64,000 nucleotides of DNA from Cladocopium goreaui (lineage: Eukaryota > Sar > Dinophyceae > Suessiales > Symbiodiniaceae). The number at the start of each line of letters is the position of its first letter. Position 1 is the stretch's first letter. Below, piece after piece: positions 49,892-62,600 of the stretch. Position numbers and translations under genes: made by a program. The stretch is from assembly GCA_947184155.2 (NCBI GenBank), contig CAMXCT020001635.1, forward strand, positions 226,069 to 290,068, in the 5' to 3' direction. Under the pieces are notes generated by a model. It did no database searches. It had not been told where the DNA came from and worked only from the letters and a program-made list of their open reading frames with translations.

Positions 49892-50362
49892 CTGGGGACT
49901 CCGCTTGTTCGCATGACATCAATCAGCCATAGCTGCCATAGCTATATGAAATTCCCAGAGGCTACAGTAAATAGATTGTTAAAGATTGATAGTGTATCTG
50001 ATAAAGATGATCAAAGATATCAATGAATGGGAAATTGGTGCTTGGGTAAAAGATTGTTTATCTCATAAATTACAGTAAACTGGCCAACTAATGACTGAAT
50101 ATATACATAAATCCATCATAAACTGTTTTATCATTGCAGTACAATGGCGGCCCTTTGATATGGTACAGTATCCCCCATCTTCAGAGACATCCAAATTGCT
50201 TGGACGACAGGGACTCGTTCTAGTGTTTTCAAGGAGCAAATGGAATAGGAATCTCTCAATGGACATATAATATAGTCATAGAAATCATAGAAATCATAGT
50301 CCAGATAATCATTATCGCATGTTATTTATTGTTATTTAATGAAATCGGAGTGCCTTTTTGAC

Positions 50363-50404
50363 CCTCTCGGACCCCCATTGGTTCTGAGCTCCCGGGCCCG
50401 GAGC
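50363..50404 (-). CDS. Unassigned short coding-like exon (region C)
   Basis: The minus strand reads APGPGAQNQWGSER between CCCGCAG|G and a GT donor (GAGAGG|GTCAAA). Confidence 0.38.
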
Positions 50405-50495
50405 CTGCGGGAAATCCGTGGCTTTTTTTAATGGCGAAATCAACAAACATCCGATACGTTTTGGTGGTTATAACATGTTATAAACCAATACGGGG

Positions 50496-50593
50496 ATGGG
50501 TCAAAACCTTGGTACCTAGTGAACCCCAAAATAGCTGGTAGTTCTGGATGTTCATCCCACTAAAAATGTATCTGTAGGTATTGACCCATAGCC
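50496..50593 (+). repeat. Family C hairpin element
   Basis: ATGGGTCAAAACCTTGG … TAGGTATTGACCCATAG, the best preserved inverted ends of family C. Confidence 0.8.
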
Positions 50594-51216
50594 ATATTCA
50601 TCATAGTGTTTTTGGAACGATCTAGCGTGATCTAAGCATGATCTAAGCATCAAACACTGCCAATTCTTAAAATGTAATTTAAAGCGTCTATAAACTATAA
50701 AGTGTTCCCATACATTTCGGTCTGGCGACTTGGGGTATCCCATTTAATATGTCAGTTATGACCAACCAATGTAACCAGGGCATACCCCCTTTTTTCATCA
50801 TAGAACTGTGCGATTTCTTGGCACCAGCCTGGCCTCCACCCTTGAGGGAAGGGGAAGGGCCACGGCACAGGGCATCCAAGTATCCCATAATACTCTTCTG
50901 ATGTGCCATTTTTTGGTCAAATTGTATAAATCCCAAGTACCAATATGGGTTTGTCCAAAAGTTATTAGTGGTCATATATACCATGAAATATCCTGATCAT
51001 TTCCTAATTGTGCCACTATTTTTGTTGCTTACCTTCCTCTAAACTAACATAGATGCGGAACAAACACTATTTGTAGTTTACTTTCCTAGGGAAACCATGT
51101 TTTTTCCACATCAATGATAGTTTACCCCAGGGTAAATCCCAATTCTGTTACTCTTTCTGTGTGGTTTCTATCAACGCGTTAGGCGTTCACATTCCACCCG
51201 GTCACAAAATGTGCGC

Positions 51217-51244
51217 CTGATTTGGATTCGCCCCCACCAGTCGC
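51217..51244 (-). CDS. Unassigned 28-nt coding-like exon (region C)
   Basis: The minus strand reads ATGGGESKS between CTGCACAG|G and a GC donor (ATCAG|GCGCAC). Weak because it is so short. Confidence 0.28.
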
Positions 51245-51778
51245 CTGTGCAGGGATAGCTGGATCGTCATTCGTTCCACCATTCCTATGGTTCTTTTCTA
51301 AATGGGATGTCATGGAATTTACTTCATGACATTTGATGGGACTTCAGGGGATTTAGAACCAGCTTAATAATCTTAATATGATGTGGGTCTGCCTTAATAA
51401 TCTTCATAACCCTACAGTATTTTGGCCATTTGAATAGGGAGAATGATCATTCTCCAATGGATGGAATGGGGTACCATATTTTCAGACCAAAAAATATCCG
51501 TCATTTTGGATCCTCATTTGAAAACAGAGGAATTGGTTGCATCGATCTGGGAAATCATCTGCAAATTCAGCCCCTCAAACCATAGGATTCCCCCGTCATG
51601 AAAAACGGGTCCCCTTCTTTGAAAAACTCCCAGTCACGGTGGATTGGAATGTTGATATCTCCGGAGATCTCCATTTTGAATGGGAAAACATCCGGAAATC
51701 ACCATTTTCACTGGGGGATTCCTCGATGGCCATCTTTCATAGAAACCACATCGCCACATTGCCTGGGAGTCATTGGGC

Positions 51779-51831
51779 GGTTCCAACTTGGAGGGTCGCA
51801 AGGTTTTCTTCGCGCGGGTGGCCTGGCCAGG
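51779..51831 (-). CDS. Unassigned basic coding-like exon (region C)
   Basis: The minus strand reads PGQATRAKKTLRPSKLE between GGTCCAG|CC and a GC donor (GAACC|GCCCAA). Basic, no motif. Confidence 0.42.
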
Positions 51832-52354
51832 CTGGACCATTCCCGAAGGTTTGGTGGGATTGTCATGGATTTTCCCAGCATCAAACATGAAAATAGGAAT
51901 GATTAGGATTACCTAATACCACCATTTACCCATGGATTTACCCATTTTGCCATGTTTGATTATGGGTAAACCAGGTAAATGATCCTAAATATGGGGGATT
52001 AACATTGCAAAAACATGCAAAAACCAAGGAACATTGTGGTTTGAACCAGGCAAACGGGGGGATTGGAAACAAGAAATCATTGGAATTTGACTTATGAATC
52101 TGGCTATGTGTCAGAAGTAGGGATGGTCATTTCTAGTATTGAACCATCCATCCATTCTTTGGGGGGAAGAAGTTTGAATATGTTCATCCCTTGTTGGTGA
52201 TTAAATTCCTTTCTTTAATCAAGTTAGTGAATGTCCGGTCCAATTCTTATCCATGTTTGGCGGGCCAAACATCCCCATTTCTATCCATTTTTGCCCATGA
52301 TATATATTCCCACTATATCCCCATCATATCCTCATAAATCACCATTTTTCCTAC

Positions 52355-52423
52355 GCGCCCACCGTTCTGCGATCTGCGCTTCCGCCTCCCCCGAGTCCGC
52401 GGACTTGCGGCGCTCCTCGGTGC
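52355..52423 (-). CDS. Unassigned charged coding-like exon (region C)
   Basis: The minus strand reads TEERRKSADSGEAEAQIAER then WA, with strong third-position G/C. Acceptor CTCCTGCCAG|GC after a pyrimidine run, donor GGCGC|GTAGGA (GT). Probably helical or coiled. Confidence 0.5.
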
Positions 52424-53558
52424 CTGGCAGGAGAAGTTTCGGGGCGATTTCAGGTACATTTCAGGAGAGTTCTTCAGGGCCACAGCCTGGAGGTTCAAAA
52501 ATAGGTTGTTTATGGTTATTCATCAACTTTTAGTAACAGATATTAACAGATAATATCAATAATAACCAATTCGAATTTCTATTTCATCAATTATTTATCA
52601 ACCCTCCATTTTGCCGGACAAAATTCGGATATGACAAATAAACATTGAGATGTAACCAGCAAAACTTGTGATGAAACCCGGCAAACAAGGTGTAGTTCAG
52701 TAACCAAAAGATTCAGATTCAACCTGGCCAAAGTTGGGATTCACAAAATGTTGGATTTTACCATTTAATTTAACCAGCAAAGTTGGGATATTCAACTGAC
52801 TAAAAGAAGAAGGGATCAACAAAAACTAGGATTTATGATTTAAGCAACCAAAATTGGGATTTTACCACAGACATTGCGATTTAACCAAGAAATCCCGACT
52901 TTTATAATAAGACTATGCCATACCCTCCTCTGACATAGACCTTGCAAGGGTTGGAAGACTGCTTGCATCTAGAAACATCTCTCAGTGTCTCAGTGTCTAT
53001 GTTAGTTGGGGGGGATGGTGTTCAGCAAGCAGCTCGGTTTTTACCAGGCAAAAAATCTGGATTTCAGCAACAAACACGAGGATTTACCAATCAAAGTCTT
53101 GATTTTTCAAAGACTCAGGGCTACCAAAATGGTGACAGGCTGTGAAGATTTTGAACATGGAGGATCTAATCGAGTAGCAAAAAGACTGGCCTGGCTTTTG
53201 TCAGCGATGGGGATTTAACCGGTCAAATTCTAGGGGATTTGGATGGAAACATGGCTTGTCTTGGAGGCCTCGTGGCAGATATTCTTCGTTGATTTATCAG
53301 TGCTTCACTTCATTGTCAAGAGTCTCAAATCACCTGCAAAGTCCACGATCAAAGAGATGAAACCAATAAACCAAAAATCTACTAATGCTATCCAATTCTC
53401 TTGAAGAAACGATACAAAATGAAACGATACAAAATCTAGCTCGATTAGCTGCAACCTCCAGAAAGATAGACACGTGAAATTCTACTAAAATGACGGCAAA
53501 TTTAACCTTTTCCGCGTCTTTGCGGGTATTACTATAAAGTCGTTCAAGACCACCAGGT

Positions 53559-53610
53559 CTACGAGCTGCCGACTCGCCGACCTGCAGATTTCTTGGCGCC
53601 ACCGCTGTCC
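53559..53610 (-). CDS. Gene B last exon with stop codon
   Basis: The minus strand reads DSGGAKKSAGRRVGSS and then TAG (53561-53559). Acceptor AACTGTCAG|G. It takes two bases from the transmembrane exon 54019-54071 (…FLSW-R-DSGG). A short basic, cytosolic-type tail, as usual after the last helix of a transporter. No poly(A) signal was sought, since dinoflagellates lack a clear one. Confidence 0.72.
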
Positions 53611-56600
53611 CTGACAGTTCCATGCGGTCCAAAAAGTGGGACACTGAGGATACCCCCAGTCTTTTTTGATGTATGTTGCAATGCAAAAGGACAAAAATGT
53701 TACTTGCTCATACTTGCTGATCGCGAGTGATCACCATCAACTGGGTAAACTGAGTCATGATTTTCGTGGATACATGTCTAGGGCTTTCCTCACATGGATG
53801 TACCCCCAAATCATCCTGGGATTCCACATGTTCGGACGCCGGGGAATCACCACCAGGTCCTCCAACCAGGTCCACCAGGTTTTTTTTCCATAAAACAGAC
53901 CTAGAAAATCCATGGCTTTCCCTACAAAAATGATCTACAAATGGTAAATGTTCCACATCTCAACGGCAAAACCACAGGCTATCCCTGCTGCCGCTGGCAC
54001 CACCCTGCAATTTTTGACCTCCAGGAGAGGAAGAAGACACCGCAGCCCACGATCAGCATCAAGGAGACGAACTGGGACGGAAAAGGCAGGAACCATGCTT
54101 CTGATCATGAAGATTCTTCATATTAGTACGCGTATACACGCTTAATTATATGTATATATAGTTATATATAATATGTTTATAAGCATATCGATATATGCTA
54201 CGGATAATAATCACAAAATGATCTGTCTACTGATAGTAATGGTCAAGGGAAAAGGGATAGAAACATCCTGGTTTCACCAGACCCCTCAGCGGATCAAATG
54301 CTTGGTTTGGACCATTGGACCCCCCCAATGGCAGCTGGTCTCCAAGTGAAGATCGTAGTAAATCACCATCCCATAGATGGGCAGTGATAGTTTCATGGGT
54401 TTCTCCTAGAAACCCTGGATGATGAGGAAAGCCCTATTCTTGGTGAGTCATGGTTTCCTGTTAGATCTTCCATTAGCCCAGTGAATAGCTGCAGGTATCT
54501 AGTTGAGTTTCAATGATTGGATGTGCATCCCATCCTACTTAGTACATGGCGTGTAATGGGGAGATTCCATGTAGACAAACCAGGGTCATAACGGGTCATA
54601 AAATGGTTTTACCCACTTACTAACTGGAATGCATCCCCAAGTATCCCATTGATGTTCCGATGCTATTATGTATCATTTCTGTTGATTAGAACATAATAAT
54701 TATGAGGTTCCAGTTTTTGCTGATCACATCTCCATTTTTGGTGGTGAAATCACCATTTGTGTTGGATAGATGTTAAATAATATTAAACTTTTTTTCTTAG
54801 GTAAATATCAATTGTGCTGCTAGTTCAACTTCCCATGTTCCATAATTTTTGATGGCTTACCCTCTGGTTATGTCAAAATGGCTATTGAAAATGGCCATAG
54901 AAATAGTGAGTTTTCCCATTAAAAATGGTGATTTTCCATAGTTATGTGGCAGTTTACCAGAGGGTAATCACCATATTATCACTATATTGTCACTATATTT
55001 ACCAGTAATAGTCACTATAGTGTCACCATATTATCACTATTTATCACTATATTGTCACTATATAGTATCACTATTAATCACCATAGTAATCCACTTTTTT
55101 GCTGGGTAAATGTCCATTCGCAGCTGGACATAGCGTTGGGGACCCTGGGGACCCTGGGGACCCTGGGGACCGCGCCGCACCCACCATGATAATCATGCTA
55201 CTGGCGTCGCTGTCGACCTAAGGACTTCACGTTGGACATTACGTTGGACATTTCTATGTAATGTGTACTTATATATATATATATGTATGTACATATCATA
55301 TGATATGATATAATATATATATATATGTCTGTATGTACATATATATATAATGATATTTAATGTGTATATAACATACAAATAAGTGAATTCAAGAAATAAC
55401 ATCATATAGATAGTTGACAAAGATATCCGAATGCCCTCCAAAGAGATGGATTAACATCCGGAGTTTTTAGCCAATGAAACTGGGGAGAGTGATGAAAATC
55501 CATACGATAATAAATCGATAAATCGTAAACAAGTCCTGCATAGAACATATCCCAAATATGAAGTTCCTATAATTGTTATCATCATGATTCGACTCATGCA
55601 CATTAATCTTCATGTCTGGAACACACTGTGATTTTTCTGACAAATCCATCATCCAATGAAAGCAAAGCGCAACGAAATAAGTGGTCGCTGGCCCAGCACA
55701 TCGCTGGTGGGATCGTCCTGGAATGTCTTGGATCTCTATTGTTTTCCCCCGAAAATGATCAGTTTAGCTTGGATCATAGCTCCGGGCCCCCCTTTTTAAG
55801 GAAACCTCAAGCTGTTATCCCCATTCCTGTTGGTGAAATCCTGATCATGGGATGATACCCCCCAAAAAGTACGTATCCATTTTACATTCTATCACCATCT
55901 GGTCATTTAATATAGCCATGGAAAATCACCAATTTTAATAGGTAAACCTCTATGAATGGGCCATTTCCCATGGCTATGTTAGTCATAACCAGAGGGTATA
56001 TCTATTGCTCCAAAATTCTCCAGCTATCCACAGCCCAAATTTCATGGACCGATCCATGCCACAATTCCGCAACTCTTTTGGGCCCAGCAACGGCAGCTTT
56101 CTTGGCGTCTTCCCCTTCGGTCTCCTGACAAAGCTTCGGCGCTCAAGGTGGCTTAAGCAACTCTGAAATTGCCTGAAAATTACTCTCTGGTAATTTAACA
56201 TAGCTATGGAAAATCCACTATTAATGGTCATTTTCAATAGCTACGTTAAATTACCAGAGGGTAAAGATTTTAACCAACCAATGATGGCCATTTTGAAAGG
56301 GGAAATGATATGAAGTGATGATAAAGCGGTAGAAGGAATGGGGCACCCTATGGCCCTATGTTCTGACAAACCGACGAGTTTTAAGCCGCCCCAGAAATAT
56401 CCAAAGCACTTTGCGTCCCTAGGAGTGAATTACCCATATCCCAAATCAGGTGTGAAGGTAAAACATGTTGGGGTGGCACTGGCGGAACAAACTTGGGTTT
56501 CCCCAGTTTTTTTGAAACATGCTGCCAATAAGGATGTGTGATGCAGGATGCACTACTTACTACAAAGCCTCATGAGTGACCCTTCCCCTAGGACAACAAC

Positions 56601-59600
56601 CGGAATCTTGCTATATGCTTGAGCAAGGGTCAACATGGCTCGGAAATTCCAGGAAGTTTGCTAGGTGATTAGTACAGTAACTTAAATACCCTCTGGCAAT
56701 CAAATCTGGCACTAGAAAATCATCCATTTAAAGATGATAATCCCACTAAAACCCGCCATTTCTAGGGGATTCTCCAGCTAGCCATGATTGATTACCAGAG
56801 GGTATGCAACCAACACCGAACCCCTTAACCACTCACCTGCCTCCTCCTTCGCGGGGGGAGATGCGGCCGAAACAACAATCCTTTCGGAACGGGACAATGG
56901 TGGGAACAGCGTGCGGCTTACAATAGGGAAGAGCCCAGTCTCTGTAGCCGCCAAAATGCATAAGATGATGATCAAGCATGGAATATCCTCTGGTAAACTA
57001 ACATAGCTATTGAAAATTGCCATTTATAGTGGATTGTCCCATTAAAAATGGTGATTTTCCATAGCTATGTTAAATTACCAGAGGGTATCATGAATGGAAA
57101 TGGAGCAGTACCACTGCACGGATTTCGTCAGCAAAAGTCGTCAAAAATGGGGATTGAACGCGCCTGGAGGATTTCGATAGGGGTTCCCCGTTGAGGAATA
57201 TAGATGTAACCCCAAACACCTTTTATCATTGAGAAACGTCCTCCAAATGATAACAACAAACTCCCAGATTAAAAAGCGCTGAGTGTCCCTGACATCTTTT
57301 CCGTGCCATTGGTGCTGTTAGAAGCCTTTTCATCATCCTTCTTCTCCTCTTTCTCTTCCTGAAGGCAAGTGGTGTGGCTCGATGGCTGCAAGGCTGTCCC
57401 TGCAAAGCGAAACACGCGTATACTATGTGTGTATGTATATATATATAATTGTATGTGTATGTATATATGTATATATGTATATATATATAATTATATGTAC
57501 AGAATTATTTATGCTATCAAATCATATTATGATACATAATGTATTCAACATATACAGCATTATAAAATTGTGAATATTGTACCATTGTGTATAATTGTAT
57601 GTGTCTGTGCCTTTCACAAAAAACACTTTATTGAAACCAAGCACGTAACGGGCCTCAGTGGTCGTCTCTTCCGTGCTGGTCGCCGCTACAGTGGTTGCTG
57701 CTGCTGTGGTAGCTGCTGCGGTTGTTGCTGCTGTGGTGGGAACTGTGGTGGGAGCAGTGGTAGCTGCAGCCCCACTGGCCACACTGGCAACCGGAACTTG
57801 ACTTTGCACTGTCATGCCATTGGTATTTCCGCCCATGGACATTCCACCCATGGACATGCCGCTGTTGCCCATCATTCCGGAAGGTGCCACGACCTAGGGG
57901 GCCGCAGCTTGGCATGGAGTCAAAAATTGACATCAGTTGAGAACTACAAATGGACCGGTGCTTTGAATTAAAAAAAAATGACGCATACACATCCATACCC
58001 ACATTCTGCTTCAATAGTCCTCAACCATCTTTCTTTGTAATTGTGTTTTTCGATATTCGATGATTCTGCCCTTCTTTTCAAACATCGTTTTTTTGGAAAC
58101 CCAATATTGATATGAAAGAAAACCATGAATGAAAAACAAAGGAGATCGTCTGCCACTCTGTCGGCGCACCACAGGTTGCTCCAGACTGCCATTGGCCCAA
58201 ACCTGCAGCAGGTTCAAAATGTGTCCCAAATCGAGACAACACTGTTACATGGTTCATCAAGGTGTCTGATTCCGATTCCAGAGATGTTTCTGACATCATC
58301 TTTTCGGGAGTTTGACTATTTCACCACCAACCACTGTCGTTTCATGACATGTTTGACCCTCTGTCTCTTCCCATCAACTCCGGGGGTTTACGCCCACGCT
58401 ATGGCCATTTGGGGAATTGGATGACAAACCAAAGGATCCAATGGATTTCAGCTACCAGATTTTTTCACACATGGCACAGGCATTTGGTTTCTAGCGGCCC
58501 AGGATTTCGCTGGCCTCCAATCTCTGCAGCCCATCTTCACTCTTCCGCATCATGCGATGGTTCCTGCATGGGAGGCGATGATGTGCGGGTGAGGCATCAG
58601 GACTTTCAAGTTGTTTTTGTTGCCAAAAACAATGTGGAACCGTCATAGGGCCTTGTTGCCAGCAAAGCCACACTGTTTTTCTATATATGCACATATCACA
58701 TATCTACATATATGTTCAGGCATAGACTATAAATCATATGATGTTATAGTCTGTCGCCAGACAAATGCACGTGTGTGAAGATGTGTATGGGGCGTGTGTA
58801 TATGAGTCACATATGTGTTATGTGCGTGCATGCATACATATAAATATATATATGCTCATGTGCCAACTGTTGTTCAACACATGTCTTTGGTTTTATCAAG
58901 AAACTCAGAACACCCGGGTGTGGTTAAGGCATGCTTGGGCAAATGGATGTGCATCGGATGATCATCCCATTTCTGTGCTTGACCATGTCACACTTGAAAC
59001 CACCAGATGGAGGTGTTCGAAAATTGGGGTACCCAAAATCATCCAAGTCATTTCATTTTAGTTTTGAAATGTATTGAAAGCCATGGTGACTTGGGGATCT
59101 CCCATTTAAAGAAAGAACCAAAGATCAGAACTGGCAGCTCTCTCACCATGTTTTTCTCTGCAGGCGCCCCCAGCGTCACCGGCTCCGGCGCCGCTTCAGC
59201 GCCGTTGGACGCCGCGCGCTGCGCTTCCAACGCGACGGCGGAGATGCTGCACCAAGTGGCGCTGCGGAGGAAAAGGCCCAGGGTGCCGAAGAGCAGCAGG
59301 GCTCTCCTGAAGAGCAGCAAAAATGGCTGGTTTAACCAACAAAAATGGTGGTAGAATGGTGGTTTTTGATGGGGATATCAATTGAATTATTCATGGTATG
59401 TTGACCATTGCACCAGGCTCATGATGTATGTCCTGAATACAAAGTGGCACAGCTTAGAAGACAATATGTCACACAAAATATATATGGTGTAACATGCGAA
59501 TGACATTGTCTGACGAAATCAGAAGACTAATCGGCAGCAAGAAGTGGGGAAGTGGGGCGGTAACCCTGTGACTCAGAACTGGCTGGTAGTGACTGCATCT

Positions 59601-62600
59601 GACAATTGTCTGGATCTATGGCATCTGAGTAATAGTAGACATGTAACCAACATGTGCCAACATGAGTAGGGAGAACTTGCAGCTTAGATACCAGAAAACA
59701 TATTTGGGCGCTTCGTGGGAGAATGGGCAAAACTCATGTTGCAAACTTGAAACATTTTGGACCATGTCCTTGCTGCTTCCATCTCCAGGTTTCTTTTGCA
59801 ATTTTGTGCATTACCACTATTTTCAATGCCTTTTCTTTGCCGGCAAAGGATGAATCATTTTGGTGGTACAAATTCCACAAATGGTAGGTGAAACTCCCAT
59901 ATTTCGATGGGCAGACAGTCAGACACTCCAAGATTTCCGAACGTACCCCTGAAATTTTGCCAAAAAAACAACATTTCGAAGTCAATCATGTTGAACCACC
60001 ATTTGGCAGTGTGTCAAAACCCTGTACCCCTGATGAACATCAAAATAGCTGGTAAATGGATGTTCATCCCCCTAAACATGGTAGTCATAGGTGTTGATCC
60101 ATAGCCATTTCTTCCTTGGCAAAACGCTGCATGACCCGACGTCCGCCTGAGGGCACAGGCCTCATCGCAGCTGGGCGACTCGCCAAAGAAGTCCGAGATC
60201 CAGCCGGTGAGGATCGGTCCCAGCGCCATGCCCAGCGCCCAACAGGTCTCCTCTGTGCGTTTAAAGGGGTGCTTATATAAAGGGGTTTTGCACCATATTA
60301 TGAGGATTTAACCCCTTTATATGGGTAGAACGATGATTCTACCCATATATGATTCTAACCATATTATACCTTTTGGGTAGAATAATGAAGCCCCCCAAAT
60401 ATGGGTTCATTATTGGGGTTATTGGGTGATTCTACTATTATGAGGTAGAACCCCCCAAAAGTTACAAATGGGTAGAATCATCGTGAAATAACCCCTTAAA
60501 TAACCCCAGTGCTTGTGGGGATAGAACCATACTATGATATTATGGTTGTAGATCCACTTATAACTGGGACTGCACTTCCAAGTGGGGCTTTTTTTTGGGG
60601 CTGGAAACAGATGTTTTGGAAATGGAGAAACACACAACTGGAAACCATTGGATCTTTATCGGTTGAAATTTTAAAGGAAAAACATATGGGAACCCCTCCT
60701 TTTTACATGGTATGTTTGCCATCAACTATGGGGGGTCCGACTTTCCATGGGATTTTCCTTTTATAAAATTCTAGGAAAATGGACCCACCATATCTTTGGC
60801 AAGTTTTAGCACTATAGGTTAATTATGTATTACTGCAGTACTGATATGGTACGGAGGTACCATTTCCAACAAGAAACTGGATGGTTTGAATGGGTATAGA
60901 ACCACCCGTGAAATGAGGATATGATATGACGAAGCAATGATGGGGAATACATATATATATATATAGGAACGATCATTCCAGGATCAAAGTCTAGTAATCT
61001 CAATAGATGGCAATAGTAAAACCCAATTTTGGGATGAAAATACATAATACATCATAATACATACATAATACGACATCATTGTCTCATAGATGGATTTTCA
61101 TGGATTTTCCATTTGCTTGCCAGATGGTACTAGGGTTCCTGGGAAGAGTTGACCACCAGTCGCCAGGAAATCATGGGGCTAAAGCACACTCATGTGGCCA
61201 TGAGTCAAAACCCATGGGCCCGGATAGTACCCAAAGTCATAGCTGGTGAATGGATGTTTATTCCCCCAGTCATATGGTAATCATAGGTTGTGACCCATCT
61301 ATGAAAACATAGATCCGCAGGAATTGAGGCGAATCCGAAGCTGAGTGTGTGAATGCACTCAATCGCTTCTCAAAAACATGCATGGCTGATGGGAACAGTC
61401 CGGGTCAGAAAGAGAAAACAGGCAAGATACCCTAACATGTTGATACTAAACATTCTAGCATTGTGTCGTTACTTCCTCATTATTGAAAATGCTGAATTAT
61501 GCAAACAAATATTCATACAAAAACCCTAAGTTCCGATTATATGGATATCTTCTCTAGTTTTATCTCTTCGAGCATTGCTGGTGATATTCCCATTACACTT
61601 CCCTTCTGCTGCATCTTGCAGGCGATGTGCTTCAAACTTTCTCTGCAGTGCTGCCCGTCGCTTTAAACAATCATGCAATCTACGCAATATTCCATAGACA
61701 CAAAGAACATAGAGTATTAATTATATAAACAGATTCTTTGACTGTTGGTGAAAACCCCCGTCGAAAAAATATGTTTGCAGTTTGCCATTGAGACTCATCA
61801 TCTCCGGGAAGGAAATATAAGCATCTAAAACCACCAGTCGTTTGTGTACATATATGGACATCGTTATATATGCGTAGCATTCGATTTATTGTTTATCGAT
61901 CCCCATTTGTGTTGGCTAAATCATCCCAAATAGTGTGTTTAAACACATGTGGTTTAACCAACAACCACTCCTGTTCAGCAACCATCCTCGTATAATCCGT
62001 GGGTTTCCCAGCATAGGTTACTACATCATCAATGGTTTTTTTTGGGAACATGTCAAGGAACCAGGTGTTTAAGATTGTTTATCCCCAACTTCTGGGAGGT
62101 TTCCTGTGAATTTTCCAGCCAGGGAACAAGCATCCCCTGCACCGTGCCGCGCACGCCGTGACTCTCCGCCTGGGGTCTGAGCGGATCCAAAATGTCACGG
62201 CTGAGTTTGCCAAATTTTCCCGATGAAATCGGCCGAGTTTGCCAATGTATATGGGAAAGATTGTTTCCTGATCAGACAAGCCCATGAACGAGTGAAATGC
62301 CACTAGATTTGCAGAACTATGTATCACTGTATAACTCATTGTCTAACCCACTTTCCACCCCTACCGTCTCTTCCCGCGTCGAACCGCCTCCAATCCCAGT
62401 CCATCCGCCAGCCATTTTTGCCGAAACATGGGAAGTGATTTCCTGGTGATTTGTTTTTTCAGCGAGGGGTAGCTCCACTTCATCCATTTGGGCGAATTGT
62501 AAGTGTCCAAACCTCAAACCAGCCCCTTTACATCCCTGGCTTCGCTCCGAAAATCACTGTCTGGGTTTGTCTGAAAAAAAGGCGTACCTCCAATTCCAGT

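Noticed and set aside
61560..61680. Coding-like minus island (RKFEAHRLQDAAEG) and another near 61330 (EKRLSAFTHSASDS)
   Set aside because: The gene B exons at 62116-62169 and 60126-60250 join directly in phase and give a continuous MFS segment, so neither island is needed.
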